Shown one piece after another: positions 53,099-63,400 of a stretch of 64,000 bases of DNA. A program made the translations under genes and the position numbers. This DNA comes from Stygiolobus sp037389425 (lineage in GTDB: Archaea > Thermoproteota > Thermoprotei_A > Sulfolobales > Sulfolobaceae). Positions within the stretch are counted from its first letter, which is position 1; every line of letters begins with the position of its first letter. The notes below the pieces were generated by a model. That model saw only the letters and a list, made by a program, of their open reading frames with translations. It searched no databases and was not told where the DNA came from. Location: positions 1 to 64,000 of the forward strand of contig NZ_JBBHKR010000042.1 of the NCBI RefSeq assembly GCF_037389425.1, written 5' to 3'.

Positions 53099-53815
53099 TT
53101 ACTTTTTAGCCGATCTTCTTTTTCTGCCACTTTCATGCTGTAATAGTGACTCTATAGCTTCTTTCAATTCTCGACAGTTATTAACTTTAGCAAAAACTAA
53201 GTTTATGAAACAACACAAGCTTCTCAGTCTCTCAAATGAGGTAAACTTTATTGAGTTCTGTGGTCTCTCTGTAGAGATTGCCAAGAACTTAGCTTGACCA
53301 GCTAATGCCTTAAGTACTAACCTTTCACTGGTCAGTAGCTCGGTTGATGTCCATCTCCCCTCACTTGGTTCTGGCAATTTAAGTTCGTTTTGCTGAATAC
53401 CTTGACAATCTTCATTAAATTCTACTTCTTCTTTTTTGTCCATAAGGTCTACAACTTCTGATTCGTTAGTAGTTTGAGTTCCTAAAAATTTTTCAAAAAG
53501 CCCTTTAAGTTCTTGATTATTGTAGGCACAACAGCTTAATTTTCCTAGTTCTTCCAGCATAGAAAAATCTCTCAAGGTAATGTTATTTGTTCCCCGACTA
53601 GTTGAGATAGACAAAAGAGTAGGGCCATTTGGTATCATAAGTACTTCAAATCGGAAGTAGTTACTTTCAGCTAGTCTGATAATGTAGGTCTTATTCCCTT
53701 CATTTGATAGTTTTCTAAATTCTTCTAATTTTGAAGTCAAAAATGTTTTATCACAAGTAGAAACGAGAAAATTAAAACCTCTGATATCTTTCACACACTC
53801 CGTTGAACACAACAT
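53099..53815 (-). CDS. Uncharacterised cysteine-containing protein
   Basis: I do not recognise this 238-residue protein. It has an unusual number of cysteines for this organism (at MLCSTEC, VSTCDK, LSCCAYNN, NEDCQG, LCCFIN and KVNNCREL), acidic middle part (MDKKEEVEFNED) and a basic C-terminus (GRKRRSAKK). No membrane segment. It is upstream of and nearly touches the 169-residue protein gene. Cysteine pairs could bind a metal, but no standard zinc or Fe-S pattern is complete. Confidence 0.62.
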   Translation of the reverse strand: MLCSTECVKDIRGFNFLVSTCDKTFLTSKLEEFRKLSNEGNKTYIIRLAESNYFRFEVLMIPNGPTLLSISTSRGTNNITLRDFSMLEELGKLSCCAYNNQELKGLFEKFLGTQTTNESEVVDLMDKKEEVEFNEDCQGIQQNELKLPEPSEGRWTSTELLTSERLVLKALAGQAKFLAISTERPQNSIKFTSFERLRSLCCFINLVFAKVNNCRELKEAIESLLQHESGRKRRSAKK

Positions 53816-53881
53816 ATATACTAAATCTCGATTTGTAGAATATAAAAATATTTGAGGCTTTTAGACTAAGACACTTTTAGT

Positions 53882-54130
53882 TCATACGCCTGCTAATAGT
53901 AGATTAGCGTTTTTAGTTAATTCATAGTAGTATTTTCTTCCTTTTCTAATATTTACAAGTCCAAATTTCTGTAATAATTCTAAATGATATCTAGCAGTTG
54001 AATAATTTATTTTAAGCTCTTTAGATATTTCGTATGCGGTTTTAGGTCCATCTCTCAATGCTTCTATTATCCTTTTTCTAGTCTCCCAACCTGGAAGGGC
54101 TAATAACTCATCTACTTTTGTTATGCTCAT
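53882..54130 (-). CDS. ArsR-type winged-helix transcriptional regulator
   Basis: An 82-residue winged helix covering the full protein: LPGWETRKRIIEALRDGPKT, recognition region YEISKELKINYSTARYHLEL and wing VNIRKGRKYYYELT. Single-domain regulators of this size are common in Sulfolobales. It lies 67 bases from the start of the cysteine-containing gene and on the same strand, so it may regulate that pair. No effector-binding cysteines are present. Confidence 0.85.
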   Translation of the reverse strand: MSITKVDELLALPGWETRKRIIEALRDGPKTAYEISKELKINYSTARYHLELLQKFGLVNIRKGRKYYYELTKNANLLLAGV

Positions 54131-54210
54131 AGGACTATTCTAGCTTTCCATTATGCTTAAATCTAAGCAGTTTTTTATAGGAATAATTTCATTTTCAGTG
54201 AATAAATTCA

Positions 54211-54495
54211 TTATCTAATAGGAAAATACCTGTCTCTATTCATGAACATTACAACTAGAAGAAACAATACCAGTGCAAAGACAGCAAATGAGTAGTACGG
54301 TTCTCTAAGTCCTAATAAGAGTAGAAGAAATATTGAAAAAGGTATAGGAAGAAAAGTCTTATTATTTAGACCGTGGAACAGTGAAAAACCAATAGCAGGT
54401 ACTAAGAATAGAGGATTGTAGATCGATAGTACAAGTAGGATGAGTAATATCATCAAAAGCAGGATTCTCAATATGTTAATTCTCTGTGTCAACAT
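54211..54495 (-). CDS. Small integral membrane protein
   Basis: A 94-residue protein with three or four hydrophobic segments (ILLLMILLILLVLSIYNPLF, VPAIGFSLF, FLLLLLGL, FALVLFLLVVMFM) and a basic end (NRDRYFPIR). No family recognised. It sits between the ArsR regulator and the nitrilase-like gene on the same strand, 32 bases from the latter. Confidence 0.6.
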   Translation of the reverse strand: MLTQRINILRILLLMILLILLVLSIYNPLFLVPAIGFSLFHGLNNKTFLPIPFSIFLLLLLGLREPYYSFAVFALVLFLLVVMFMNRDRYFPIR

Positions 54496-54527
54496 AATTA
54501 TTTGATAATTATTGGTTGAGTATAAAT

Positions 54528-55337
54528 TTATAGCTTATGTAAAACTTCGTGGAAACTTTGTAAATGATCTCTGAAACTGCTGAAAAATCTATTTTTCCTA
54601 ACTTCATTTAAATTAATCTCTGTGATTATTCTATCCTCTTCAAATAATTTTGCTGTACTAATAATTTCTCCTAAAGGCGATACTACCATTGAACCTCCCC
54701 AGAAGAACTCTTCTTCTTGGCTACCGACAGTATTTACAAAGACGCTCCATACACCATTTATGATAGAATGGGCTTTAAGCAAGGCCTCCCATTGCTCCCT
54801 GATTGCTAGGGTAGAAGAAAGTCTTCTCATAGGTGAGGCAGCTGGAATCATAATTACGTCTGCTCCCATTAGCGCTAGTGCCTCTATTGGTTCGTAGTGC
54901 CACGCATCTTCACATATTGTGACACCGAACTTATATCCTTTGTATTCATATATCCTTAAATCAGTCCTAGGATCGCCTGGTTGAAAATACCTTCTTTCTT
55001 CAAAAAGCCCGTAGGTGGGTAAATAGAACTTGTAAATGTAATCTATTTTTCCCTCGATTATTACGGCAGCACTATTTCTCAAAATACCAGGTCTTACCTC
55101 TTTAACCAACCCTGCGATTACACATTTAGAATGTTCTGAGAGCATATTTACTGCTTTTTCGCTTTCCTTATATACCTCAAATACAAGGTCTCTAAGCACG
55201 TAACCTGTAAGCGATAGCTCTGGAAATACTACACAGTCTGCTGACGAGGTTTTAATTATTTCTATGTGTTTTTGAAAGTTATGTGTAACGTCACCTAATT
55301 TAGGTCTGATTTGTGCTAACTCTACTCTTAACCCCAT
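54528..55337 (-). CDS. Carbon-nitrogen hydrolase, probable glutaminase partner of NadE
   Basis: A 269-residue nitrilase-superfamily protein with the complete catalytic triad: Glu40 (VFPELSLTGY), Lys103 (YKFYLPTYG) and Cys142 (GVTICEDAW). EERRYFQPGD resembles the glutaminase domain of glutamine-dependent NAD synthetases. The gene starts ten bases inside the end of the NAD synthetase gene. In bacteria and eukaryotes the two activities are fused in one chain; here they appear as separate, translationally coupled subunits. The role as ammonia supplier for NadE is inferred from this. Confidence 0.82.
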   Translation of the reverse strand: MGLRVELAQIRPKLGDVTHNFQKHIEIIKTSSADCVVFPELSLTGYVLRDLVFEVYKESEKAVNMLSEHSKCVIAGLVKEVRPGILRNSAAVIIEGKIDYIYKFYLPTYGLFEERRYFQPGDPRTDLRIYEYKGYKFGVTICEDAWHYEPIEALALMGADVIMIPAASPMRRLSSTLAIREQWEALLKAHSIINGVWSVFVNTVGSQEEEFFWGGSMVVSPLGEIISTAKLFEEDRIITEINLNEVRKNRFFSSFRDHLQSFHEVLHKL

Positions 55338-56173
55338 TGTCTAGGATATCTCCAATCTGAATTTATAGCCCTTCCGCTCAATCTGAATATTTCGGGAGGA
55401 AGTCTTTTGTGTTGAGAAGTCTTAACCATTTTGATTATTTTATTAATCGCTGAGATGTCGGTATTAGTAATCTTACTTATAGTTTCTTCATCAAGCATTT
55501 CCTCAAATTTAAGGTATAGGATCGAGTCTATTGTTTCGTAATCTAATCCTATTTCTCCTTCTGCAGTTTGTCCTTCCCAGAGAGCAGGAGACGGAGGTTT
55601 CTTCACTATTTCTTCAGGAATTCCTAAGTGTAGTCCTAGAGCCCTTACTTGGGTTTTATACAAATCACCTATTGGCAATATATCAACTCCTCCGTCACCG
55701 TATTTAGTAAAGTATCCTAACATAAGTTCACTTTTATCTCCGGTGCCAACGACTAAGTAATTGTGTTTTTGAGCAAAAGCGTATAGAAGAATCATTCTAA
55801 CTCTAGCCTTTATATTTCCCACTACTAGCTTATCATCAGTCCCAACAGCTTTACTGAATAATGAAGTTATTTCGTCAATATTAATTACAGAATAGTTTTT
55901 CTCAGTAGCGTTTACAAGTTTTAAGATAGAGTAAGCGTGTTGTAAGTCTTGATGTGGGGTAGAGCTAGAAGGCATAAGTAAGAAGTAAACGTTTTTAGTA
56001 GCTTTAGAAAGAAGTACAGCCGTTACTGAAGAGTCTATCCCTCCGCTTAATCCTACTATTCCTCCTTCTTTTCCGCTTTCCTTAATATATTCTCTTATTC
56101 GTTCAACTAGGTACTCGGTTATCTTGTCAAAATCAACTAAAAGTAACTTTTTCCTTACGTAATCTGGCATCAT
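55328..56173 (-). CDS. nadE: NAD+ synthetase
   Basis: A 281-residue NadE of the short ammonia-using form. The ATP pyrophosphatase loop is GLSGGIDSSV (about residues 41-50); GTGDKSELMLGYFTKYGDGG and LGIPEEIVKKPPSPALWEGQ are the family blocks that bind nicotinic acid adenine dinucleotide. It amidates deamido-NAD. It begins immediately after the preceding membrane glycosyltransferase-like gene's stop and overlaps the nitrilase-like gene, so all three are one operon. Confidence 0.94.
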   Translation of the reverse strand: MMPDYVRKKLLLVDFDKITEYLVERIREYIKESGKEGGIVGLSGGIDSSVTAVLLSKATKNVYFLLMPSSSTPHQDLQHAYSILKLVNATEKNYSVINIDEITSLFSKAVGTDDKLVVGNIKARVRMILLYAFAQKHNYLVVGTGDKSELMLGYFTKYGDGGVDILPIGDLYKTQVRALGLHLGIPEEIVKKPPSPALWEGQTAEGEIGLDYETIDSILYLKFEEMLDEETISKITNTDISAINKIIKMVKTSQHKRLPPEIFRLSGRAINSDWRYPRQWG

Positions 56174-57772
56174 CTATAATATATTAGAAGCTGAAGTATT
56201 TACAGTATACGTTGCAAAATAATAATTGTAGTAAACTTGAACCGTAAAAACAGTACTGTTTATACTCTCGTTAAATTGCGGTGCGTATGCGAAGACTAAA
56301 CCCGTCGAGTTGGGTGGTATTATTCCCGATGAGAAATCCCAGACCATATTTAAGTTATTAGGTATTGAGACTCTAACTAAAGTTATATTCACGGGATAAG
56401 GTTTATCATTGTATACTTTAATTAGTAATGCGTCATAAGGAAGTTTTCCTAAAGGATAAACGCCTTCTATTGTTAATGGGTTTGATTGTACGTAATTTAT
56501 GTGAGCATATACAGCTAGAGAACTTAGTAAGGTTACGAGTAAGAATAAAGGAACTAGGATTTGTCTCTTGAAATTGACTTTTACTGTGGGAATCTTATTA
56601 TAGTCGATATTGTACAAGGATAGAAAAAGTAAGGGGATCCACATAATGAAGTATTCTGTTAATGTTCTCCATAAGAACCAGCTTATTATTATCGGAAAGA
56701 CCCATATACTTTCTCTTATTACTTCAAAGTACCTGCTGTAAAGGTAAATGAGAAATAGGCTTACAGTCCCGAGGCTTATGGTGAAGAACCAAGGTTCTAA
56801 GGGATAGAATCCTGAATAAGATATTACGCTAAGGCCTATTTGCCCCACCGGAATTGTAGCAGAATCTGTGGTAATAACGTTTGTAATAAATGATGTGGAA
56901 TTCCAAATGAGGAATGGTATAGTTAGTATGGAGACCGAGAGAGAGAAAGGTAACAGATATTCCCTTAAGAATCTCTTTTTACTCTCATAAGTCTTCAGCT
57001 TATATATTAGGAGAAAAGGTAGAGCAAGCCATGAAAGTTGCGTGAGCATAGTTGCGAGACCTAAAGACGTACCTCCTAGTTTATCTTTTCTTACGTAGGC
57101 TATGGCTAGAAAGGTAGTTGGAATTACGACAAAAACACCGTAAAATGGAGGTATGGATACTGCCGTCATAATGTAGATGAATATTATAGGTAATAGAGCG
57201 AAAGGATCTTCTTTTTTTCTTCCTTCAATATAAATTAAGATTGCCAATATTACATCAAAAACTATGTTTTCTAGGTTAAGAAAGTATGGAGGCAGATCAA
57301 AGACTTTTAGGAATACATAAAGGGGTATGTAGATTATAAAAGAGAGAGGTGGATATATGTAAGTGTTAACTATACCCCCCGATAAGGTATAAGTAGGACA
57401 CACCCCTTGAGGGTAGTAAGCTACTGCGTAAGGATCTTTACCTTGAAATAGTGAGTTTAATGCTTCATATATATACTCCATATCGTCTGTTCCAAACGAG
57501 TTAACTAAGGTTATACTTATCAGTAAAAAGGTAATACTAGATATAAATGCTACGTAATCGTCTACACTCGTTATCTTTCTGTTAGGATTAAGTAGTTGTG
57601 GATTCATTACTAGAATTAGTATAGCTATTAAGAAGAAGAAGGAAAGAGAAATTATTGAGGCTGAAATAGGGTCAGAGAGTACGCTAGCTCTGAAATTTAT
57701 CACTATGAGTACGTATAAGACCACGGAGGTCAGTATTAAGTATGTTATTCTATGACGGAGAGTATTATCCAC
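56174..57772 (-). CDS. GT-C-type membrane glycosyltransferase-like protein
   Basis: A 532-residue protein with about eleven membrane helices and a C-terminal external beta domain (about 425-530) with several Asn-X-Ser/Thr sequons. The first outside loop has GTDDMEYIYEALNSLFQGKD, where DD is placed like the catalytic aspartates of GT-C mannosyl- and arabinosyltransferases, and the IYPPLSFIIYIP segment is frequent in GT87/GT39-like proteins. It probably transfers a sugar from a lipid carrier to surface glycans, but acceptor and donor are unknown. Starts with GTG and directly abuts nadE. Confidence 0.72.
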   Translation of the reverse strand: MDNTLRHRITYLILTSVVLYVLIVINFRASVLSDPISASIISLSFFFLIAILILVMNPQLLNPNRKITSVDDYVAFISSITFLLISITLVNSFGTDDMEYIYEALNSLFQGKDPYAVAYYPQGVCPTYTLSGGIVNTYIYPPLSFIIYIPLYVFLKVFDLPPYFLNLENIVFDVILAILIYIEGRKKEDPFALLPIIFIYIMTAVSIPPFYGVFVVIPTTFLAIAYVRKDKLGGTSLGLATMLTQLSWLALPFLLIYKLKTYESKKRFLREYLLPFSLSVSILTIPFLIWNSTSFITNVITTDSATIPVGQIGLSVISYSGFYPLEPWFFTISLGTVSLFLIYLYSRYFEVIRESIWVFPIIISWFLWRTLTEYFIMWIPLLFLSLYNIDYNKIPTVKVNFKRQILVPLFLLVTLLSSLAVYAHINYVQSNPLTIEGVYPLGKLPYDALLIKVYNDKPYPVNITLVRVSIPNNLNMVWDFSSGIIPPNSTGLVFAYAPQFNESINSTVFTVQVYYNYYFATYTVNTSASNIL

Positions 57773-57823
57773 ATCAATTCAATAACCTTAAGGCTTTAAT
57801 CGTTTTTCATTATGTTCAATTAA

Positions 57824-58330
57824 TCAATGATTTATCAGTTCTAATACTTTCTTACTTAAATAGTAGAAAAGATTTTCTCTGTTTTTCTCCGTTATCTCAT
57901 ATATTTCCTCTCCTAGCTTTATCGATCTGTGAACCACAGCAAAGAGAGGGATTTCAGAGTCGAGTATTCTCGTTATAAGAGCCTTTAAGCTAGGCACAGA
58001 GAGCTCCATAGGTCCTATTTCATCAATCGCTATTAATTGCGGGTTATTAAATATCTCTAGCTCTAGTGATTTTACGAATTCTTCATTTAGAACAACGCTG
58101 TATTTACCTATTTTCACACTTCCGTTCTGTTCTGTAGATGCAAGCATAGCTTCTTTTCCTGAAGATATGCTTACTATTTTAAACCCTACTCTATTAGTCC
58201 CTTTCCTAATTTCAGGACAATAGAAACCGGTAACGTTAATGTTTTTAGAGCGGAGTTCTTTCACGATTTTCATTAAAATAGTAGTTTTACCTACTCCAGG
58301 TCTTCCAGTAATGAATATCTTGTTTTTCAT
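57824..58330 (-). CDS. THEP1-family nucleoside-triphosphatase
   Basis: A 168-residue P-loop NTPase. Walker A is GRPGVGKT (residues 8-15), followed by KGTNRVGFKIVSISSG, Walker B LIAIDEIGPMEL near 101-111, and the RNRE-like segment near the end. This order fits the THEP1 family (COG1618) known from hyperthermophiles, which hydrolyses NTPs and may act on RNA or nucleotides. Upstream of the glycosyltransferase gene by 52 bases on the same strand. Confidence 0.88.
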   Translation of the reverse strand: MKNKIFITGRPGVGKTTILMKIVKELRSKNINVTGFYCPEIRKGTNRVGFKIVSISSGKEAMLASTEQNGSVKIGKYSVVLNEEFVKSLELEIFNNPQLIAIDEIGPMELSVPSLKALITRILDSEIPLFAVVHRSIKLGEEIYEITEKNRENLFYYLSKKVLELINH

Positions 58331-58452
58331 GCTAATTATCGTTTTATTCGAGGTTAAAAAAGGATTGAAAAGTGTATTGGTTAAAGATGAATAGAGTATG
58401 AGATTTACTAAAAAGACGAAAAGTGTTAATATGAGGAAGTGAACGTAGTATT

Positions 58453-59133
58453 ATGTCACCAAATAGTCAGCAAGGAGTATATATGTATGTTATTTCACTT
58501 AAGTTTTCTAGCAAATGGTGGGAGTTAAGTAAATCTCAGAAGTTGCAGATACTTTCAACAATAGAAGAAACAGAGAAATCTTACCGAGATAAGTTGGGCT
58601 CCTTAAAGAGGTATAACTCTCTGAGAGATAATGGAGACTTGATATACTGGGTTGCAGATGTCGAAACTTCTCTCCTAAACGAGTTCAGGTATTCTCTTGC
58701 TTCTTCCTCCTCAGGTCTTTTAATCCCCACGTTAACTTTCTTTTCGTATTTCAAGCCTTCTCCGTATACGGGTAATACATCAGTCGAAATCTTAAAGTAT
58801 TTGAGGCAGGAACCTTTAAGGTATTTCGTAGCTTATCCTATGAAGAAGACGGTAGACTGGTACCTGCTTCCTTTCGAGGAAAGGAAGGAGGTCATGGATG
58901 AACATATAAGGGTTGCAAGAACTCATCCTGATAATAAAGGGATAAGGTCATATACTACGTATTCTTTCGGCATAGGCGATTACGAATTCGTAGTAATATA
59001 TGAGATCCCTGAGTTAGATAAATGGATTAACATAGTTGAAAAGCTGAGAGAAGTCAGAGCTAGGAAGTGGGTTGCTTTTGAGGAGCCCATTATTGTAGGA
59101 GAGTTAGGATCTCCTGATATTTTCTTGAAATGA
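58453..59133 (+). CDS. Chlorite dismutase/HemQ-family heme protein
   Basis: A 226-residue protein of the Cld superfamily. The C-terminal ferredoxin-like half has YPMKKTVDWYLLPFEERKEV, EHIRVARTHP with a histidine in the family's heme-ligand segment, YTTYSFGIGDYEFVVIYE, and KLREVRARKWVAFEEPI. In prokaryotes lacking perchlorate respiration this family includes coproheme decarboxylase HemQ, but many archaeal members have unknown roles. True chlorite dismutase needs a distal arginine that I cannot place with certainty. The last 44 bases overlap the convergent Nudix gene. Confidence 0.83.
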   Translation: MSPNSQQGVYMYVISLKFSSKWWELSKSQKLQILSTIEETEKSYRDKLGSLKRYNSLRDNGDLIYWVADVETSLLNEFRYSLASSSSGLLIPTLTFFSYFKPSPYTGNTSVEILKYLRQEPLRYFVAYPMKKTVDWYLLPFEERKEVMDEHIRVARTHPDNKGIRSYTTYSFGIGDYEFVVIYEIPELDKWINIVEKLREVRARKWVAFEEPIIVGELGSPDIFLK

Positions 59134-59614
59134 AGAGGAGAGATAACATAGTTTTACCGTCTTCAATTTTTCCTTCTTCAACCATTTTTACGGCTTCGGA
59201 CAGTTTAACTTCAAAGGGTTCGATCACTTCATAATCCTCAAGTTTTTGTTGAGTTTTTTCCAGTTTTGTAGCAATGAAAAGATGCATTATTTCTGTCATA
59301 ACTCCGGGTGATACGTAAAACGAGATCAACTTATGGAGTTTCCCAGCTTTGTAACCTATCTCTTCCTCTATTTCTCTTTTAGCTGTCGTTTCAATGTCTT
59401 CCCCTCTTTCAATCGTTCCTGCTGGGAGTTCGATCAGCCACTTTCCAATAATAGGTCTGAATTGCTTGATAAGTATTATCGTCTCACTGTCCAGAAATGG
59501 GGCTATAACTACTGAACCTCTATGCTTAACGTAAGCCTTCTCAACTGACTTACCGTTTGGTAAATTAAAATTATCTATCTCTACATCAAATTTTTTTGAA
59601 GAGTAAATTCTCAT
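59090..59614 (-). CDS. Nudix hydrolase, ADP-ribose pyrophosphatase type
   Basis: A 174-residue protein with a full Nudix box, GTIERGEDIETTAKREIEEE and following IG (about residues 66-88), preceded by RPIIGKWLIELPAG and followed by FYVSPGVMTEIMHLFIA. The PAG..SPG..E pattern is that of ADP-ribose pyrophosphatases, which convert ADP-ribose to AMP and ribose-5-phosphate. It lies seven bases after the VTT-family gene on the same strand. Confidence 0.91.
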   Translation of the reverse strand: MRIYSSKKFDVEIDNFNLPNGKSVEKAYVKHRGSVVIAPFLDSETIILIKQFRPIIGKWLIELPAGTIERGEDIETTAKREIEEEIGYKAGKLHKLISFYVSPGVMTEIMHLFIATKLEKTQQKLEDYEVIEPFEVKLSEAVKMVEEGKIEDGKTMLSLLFISRKYQEILTLLQ

Positions 59615-59621
59615 TTTGAGT

Positions 59622-60221
59622 TTATAAGTTGAATTTAGGGTATTTTTGTTTAATCGTCGAGTACATTTTTTCCCAATCTATTTTAGCTAAGATCACTCCT
59701 AGTACGATAAAAGTTATGGATGAAATTACAGTAAGCTCTAATGGGCTCAGTCCACTTATTGCACTTACTTGGATTATCCCTAGTATTTCAAGAGGTATTT
59801 CTACTCCACTTTTCAGGATTTTGGCTGGTATTGTTACTTTTAACATTCTAACTAATGAAGTTCTCACTACTCCTCCGCCGATATATAGATAATCGTCTAG
59901 AGGAAGTGCTGGTAGCATGGCCATAATGAAAAGGGAAAGGATAAAGTATTTAGAACTTATAAATCGTTTGAGCAGAGGTAAGTTCTTATTTTTATTTAAA
60001 GGTTTTTTTAGACCTATTCCTAGTATGTAAGTTAATACTTTGGCTAAACCCGCTCCGAGTCCCGACACAATAATATACAGTATTATTATTAAAAGTGAGG
60101 TGTGATAATGTATTATGAAATATGAAGTTATAACTGTATAAGGTGCACCAGCAAAGGGCAAGATATTCGACACAAAACTTATTCCAAAAACTATAACTAA
60201 ACTCACTACAATGTCATTCAT
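59622..60221 (-). CDS. VTT/DedA-like membrane protein
   Basis: A 199-residue protein with five or six membrane segments. The block FIMAMLPALPLDDYLYIGGG near residue 95 and the following VTIPAKILKSGVEIPLEI match the archaeal branch of the VTT (SNARE-associated/DedA) family, implicated in lipid scrambling or flipping in other organisms. The ATG used begins MNDIVVSLVIVFG; a TTG three codons upstream is also possible. It is upstream of, and probably cotranscribed with, the Nudix gene. Confidence 0.75.
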   Translation of the reverse strand: MNDIVVSLVIVFGISFVSNILPFAGAPYTVITSYFIIHYHTSLLIIILYIIVSGLGAGLAKVLTYILGIGLKKPLNKNKNLPLLKRFISSKYFILSLFIMAMLPALPLDDYLYIGGGVVRTSLVRMLKVTIPAKILKSGVEIPLEILGIIQVSAISGLSPLELTVISSITFIVLGVILAKIDWEKMYSTIKQKYPKFNL

Positions 60222-60403
60222 TAAGCACAAATAATGAACATTTAGTTTTTAATTTTTCCCAATTTTTTACGCTACTATTAATTGAATTTAATAGAATTTA
60301 TTATGAACAAGAGTTTTGCAATGATAAAAAATATTATTTATTGTTACAAAAGATTATAAATAGGTATGAATAAAGGTTATTTATAATAATTGAGGTGGCA
60401 GTA

Positions 60404-63400
60404 TTGGGATTAAGAGAGGAATTAGAGTCCCGGTTTGGAAGCAACTTTTCTGATAGCATTACAGAGAGATTCTCACACTCGGCCGATATGGGTTTTGTTC
60501 CTCAGCTAGTGTGGTCAGGGAATATAAAACTTAACTTAATTCCAGATTACGTTATATACCCAACTTCAGTAGAGGACGTTGTAGACCTAGTGAAAATTGC
60601 ATTAAAGTATAAAGTCCCCATTATTCCTTACGGTAGGGCTACAAATAGATACGGTAATGCTTTACCTGTAGATGGAGGTATTGTAGTAGACTTTGCTAAA
60701 ATGGATAAAGTAGATGTAGATGAAGTTAATTCGCAGGCAATAAGTGAACCTGGTGCTACTTGGAAGTTAGTCGATTTAGCAGCCCAATCTAAGGGTTTGC
60801 AGTTAAGGACTTTCCCTTCATCTTATGATTCCACTGTTGGAGGAGGAATAGCTGGAGATGCCTTAGGAATAGGATCTTATGAATACGGATTCATTTCAGA
60901 TAACATCTCCTTTGTTGATATGGTAAACCCTAGAGGAGAAGTAGTCAGGCTTGAAGGCCCAAATTTAGCCTTAGCGTCTGGTGCTGAAGGCATTACTGGT
61001 ATCATAGTAAGAGCAGGTGTCAAGCTTAGGAAGTATGCACCTACTGAAGCTATAGTATTAGCCTTTAATTCCTTCGACGACACTGTAAAAGCGATAGGAG
61101 AATTCTACAGAGAGGTAATACCGGCGTGGCACGTTCAAGTTAGAGGTCCCTCTATATCTACCAATATAGCTGACAGGTTTAACGCTAAGCTCAGTAGAGG
61201 AAAATGGAATATGATCATAATGTATCCGTCTACAAGATCTACTCTAGTTGAGCCAAAAATTTACAGAATAGCGCAGACATTTAACGCTGAAATTTATGAA
61301 GGTGAGTGGACTGGTTGGTGGTCATTTAATCACGGTGTTGTTGCCGCTTTGAGGTCAAAAGGTCTACTAATTCACCAACATGGTCTTATACATTACACTA
61401 AGTTAGTGGAATTAGTTAATGAATTAAAAGGATTTTTGGGGGAGTTAGGAAAGTTAGAGCCTAATTCTGGGTTTGATTTAGATATAGACTTAGAAAAAAG
61501 AGAAGTTTTGTTAGTAAATGCTTTCACTGAAGTATCCTTGAAGTACGAGGACAAAAAGATCATTTACGATTTAGCTAAGAACACTCTAATGATGGATTCG
61601 TTCATAAAGGTTGGCGGTTCATTGCTATCTATAGGAATTTTCGCTCATAAGTATGCTAAGAATAGGCTAAGTGCTATGGGCAAGACTTTCCAGCAACTCG
61701 GTGTTGATAGATACGAAGTTATAAAGAAGTATAAGGAGGAAATGGATCCTGAAGAACTGTTTAATCCAGGCAAAGTATTAGATCCTAAAAAGAGAGGTAA
61801 AGTAGTTCTTGAAATTGTAGGAAAACAACAAGAAGCGTTGAGGTTCAGGTTTGGAATAGGATTAGCCAAAGCAATAGTACCTGGAGGAGAGGTACAAGGA
61901 TTTACAGTTGTCAAGAGGTATCTGGACATATTTGCTGATTATGCTATGCAATGTATAGACTGTGCAATGTGTGTAACAGTATGTCCGCAGTTCAAACTTA
62001 TTCCACAAACGCCTTATGCACCCAAGGGTATGTTTGACTTCGTAAAAGGCGCAGTAACGTACTATTACCTTAAAGGAGGAGTTGACATACCAGATGATGC
62101 TATAGTCGAGCTTTCAGGATGCCATAAATGTGGTTTATGTGATGGTGTTTGCCCTGCTAAAATACCCATATCTTCGCTCTTGGTGAGGCTTAACGGTATA
62201 GTTGCTAGGAAGATGCCAGAGGAGCCACCAGTAGACGTTCCGTTACTTCAAGACCCCGAATTGAGATCCGTAAACGATAACTCAAGTGATATAATACTTT
62301 GGATTGGAAAGAACTTAGTGGATAATCCAAACGTTGCAATAACTGTGTTGAGGCTTCTAAAGTTAGTAGGAGCTAAAGCTAAGGTAATAGGGACTACTTA
62401 CGACAGCGGATTTATGGATTACATAAGCGGTGGTGAAAAGTTAAACGAGAAAATGGAAAAGAACAAGTCAGTGTTAGCATCTGCTGTAGAGGTTATAACT
62501 ATAGCACCAGAGGATTATAGAGTATTCTCTGAAGCTTACAAGGATTATTCTAACATGAACAATATGAGAATGGGATTTGAGGTATCTCCCATTGAGTTAA
62601 GGCTACTAAAGTCTCTTCCGATAGATGGGAACGGAGAAGAAATTTATCTTCACGCTGCTTGTTTCGCGACCCCGTATGTGGGAGAAGTAATTAAGAGATT
62701 GACAGATCTAGGGTTTAGAGTTAGGAAAGTAGAAGGGTGCTCAGGTGCAATACTGGAGAAAAACTTAGGTAAAAGAGCTGATAAAATGGCTAGGGCTTTA
62801 GGTGCAAAGTATCCTATGTTAGTAACGTTATGTCCGCTAGCGTCACTTAAATTCAAAGAAAACGGAATACCAGCAAAAACTTTAGTTGAATTTATAGCCG
62901 AAAAAGTAGGGCTAACTACAGTAGTAACATCAAGTACAAAAGCTAAGTTAGAATTATCCGACTCAGAAAAACAAGAATTAAGAAACGCTATCACTACATC
63001 GTTATTAAAGAGTCTCTCCAGTAAATCTAGTATTATTGCAGACACAGTCACTTTTACCAGTAGTGGCATAGACGAATATAAGAAGATTATAGAGGATGTG
63101 ATAGTTGAAGCATTAAGTGATGCTGGAGACGGAATAAAAGTTCATATTAAGAAGTTATTAGAAAATAAAAAAGCTCAAGGTGCTACATATGATGATATAG
63201 TGAACTATTTATCAGCACTTATTAGAGAGCTTAGTAATATAATTTCTACAATGCAATTAGATCCAATCATAGGCGTAGTAATAAATCAGGTTAAGGGACT
63301 TACATCAGAGCAGTTTGACGAAGGAGTATTGAGGCAAACTCTGATATTATTAGTGAGAGAGAACGAAAAAGTTATCAAGGAAAGGGCAACAGCACTTACT

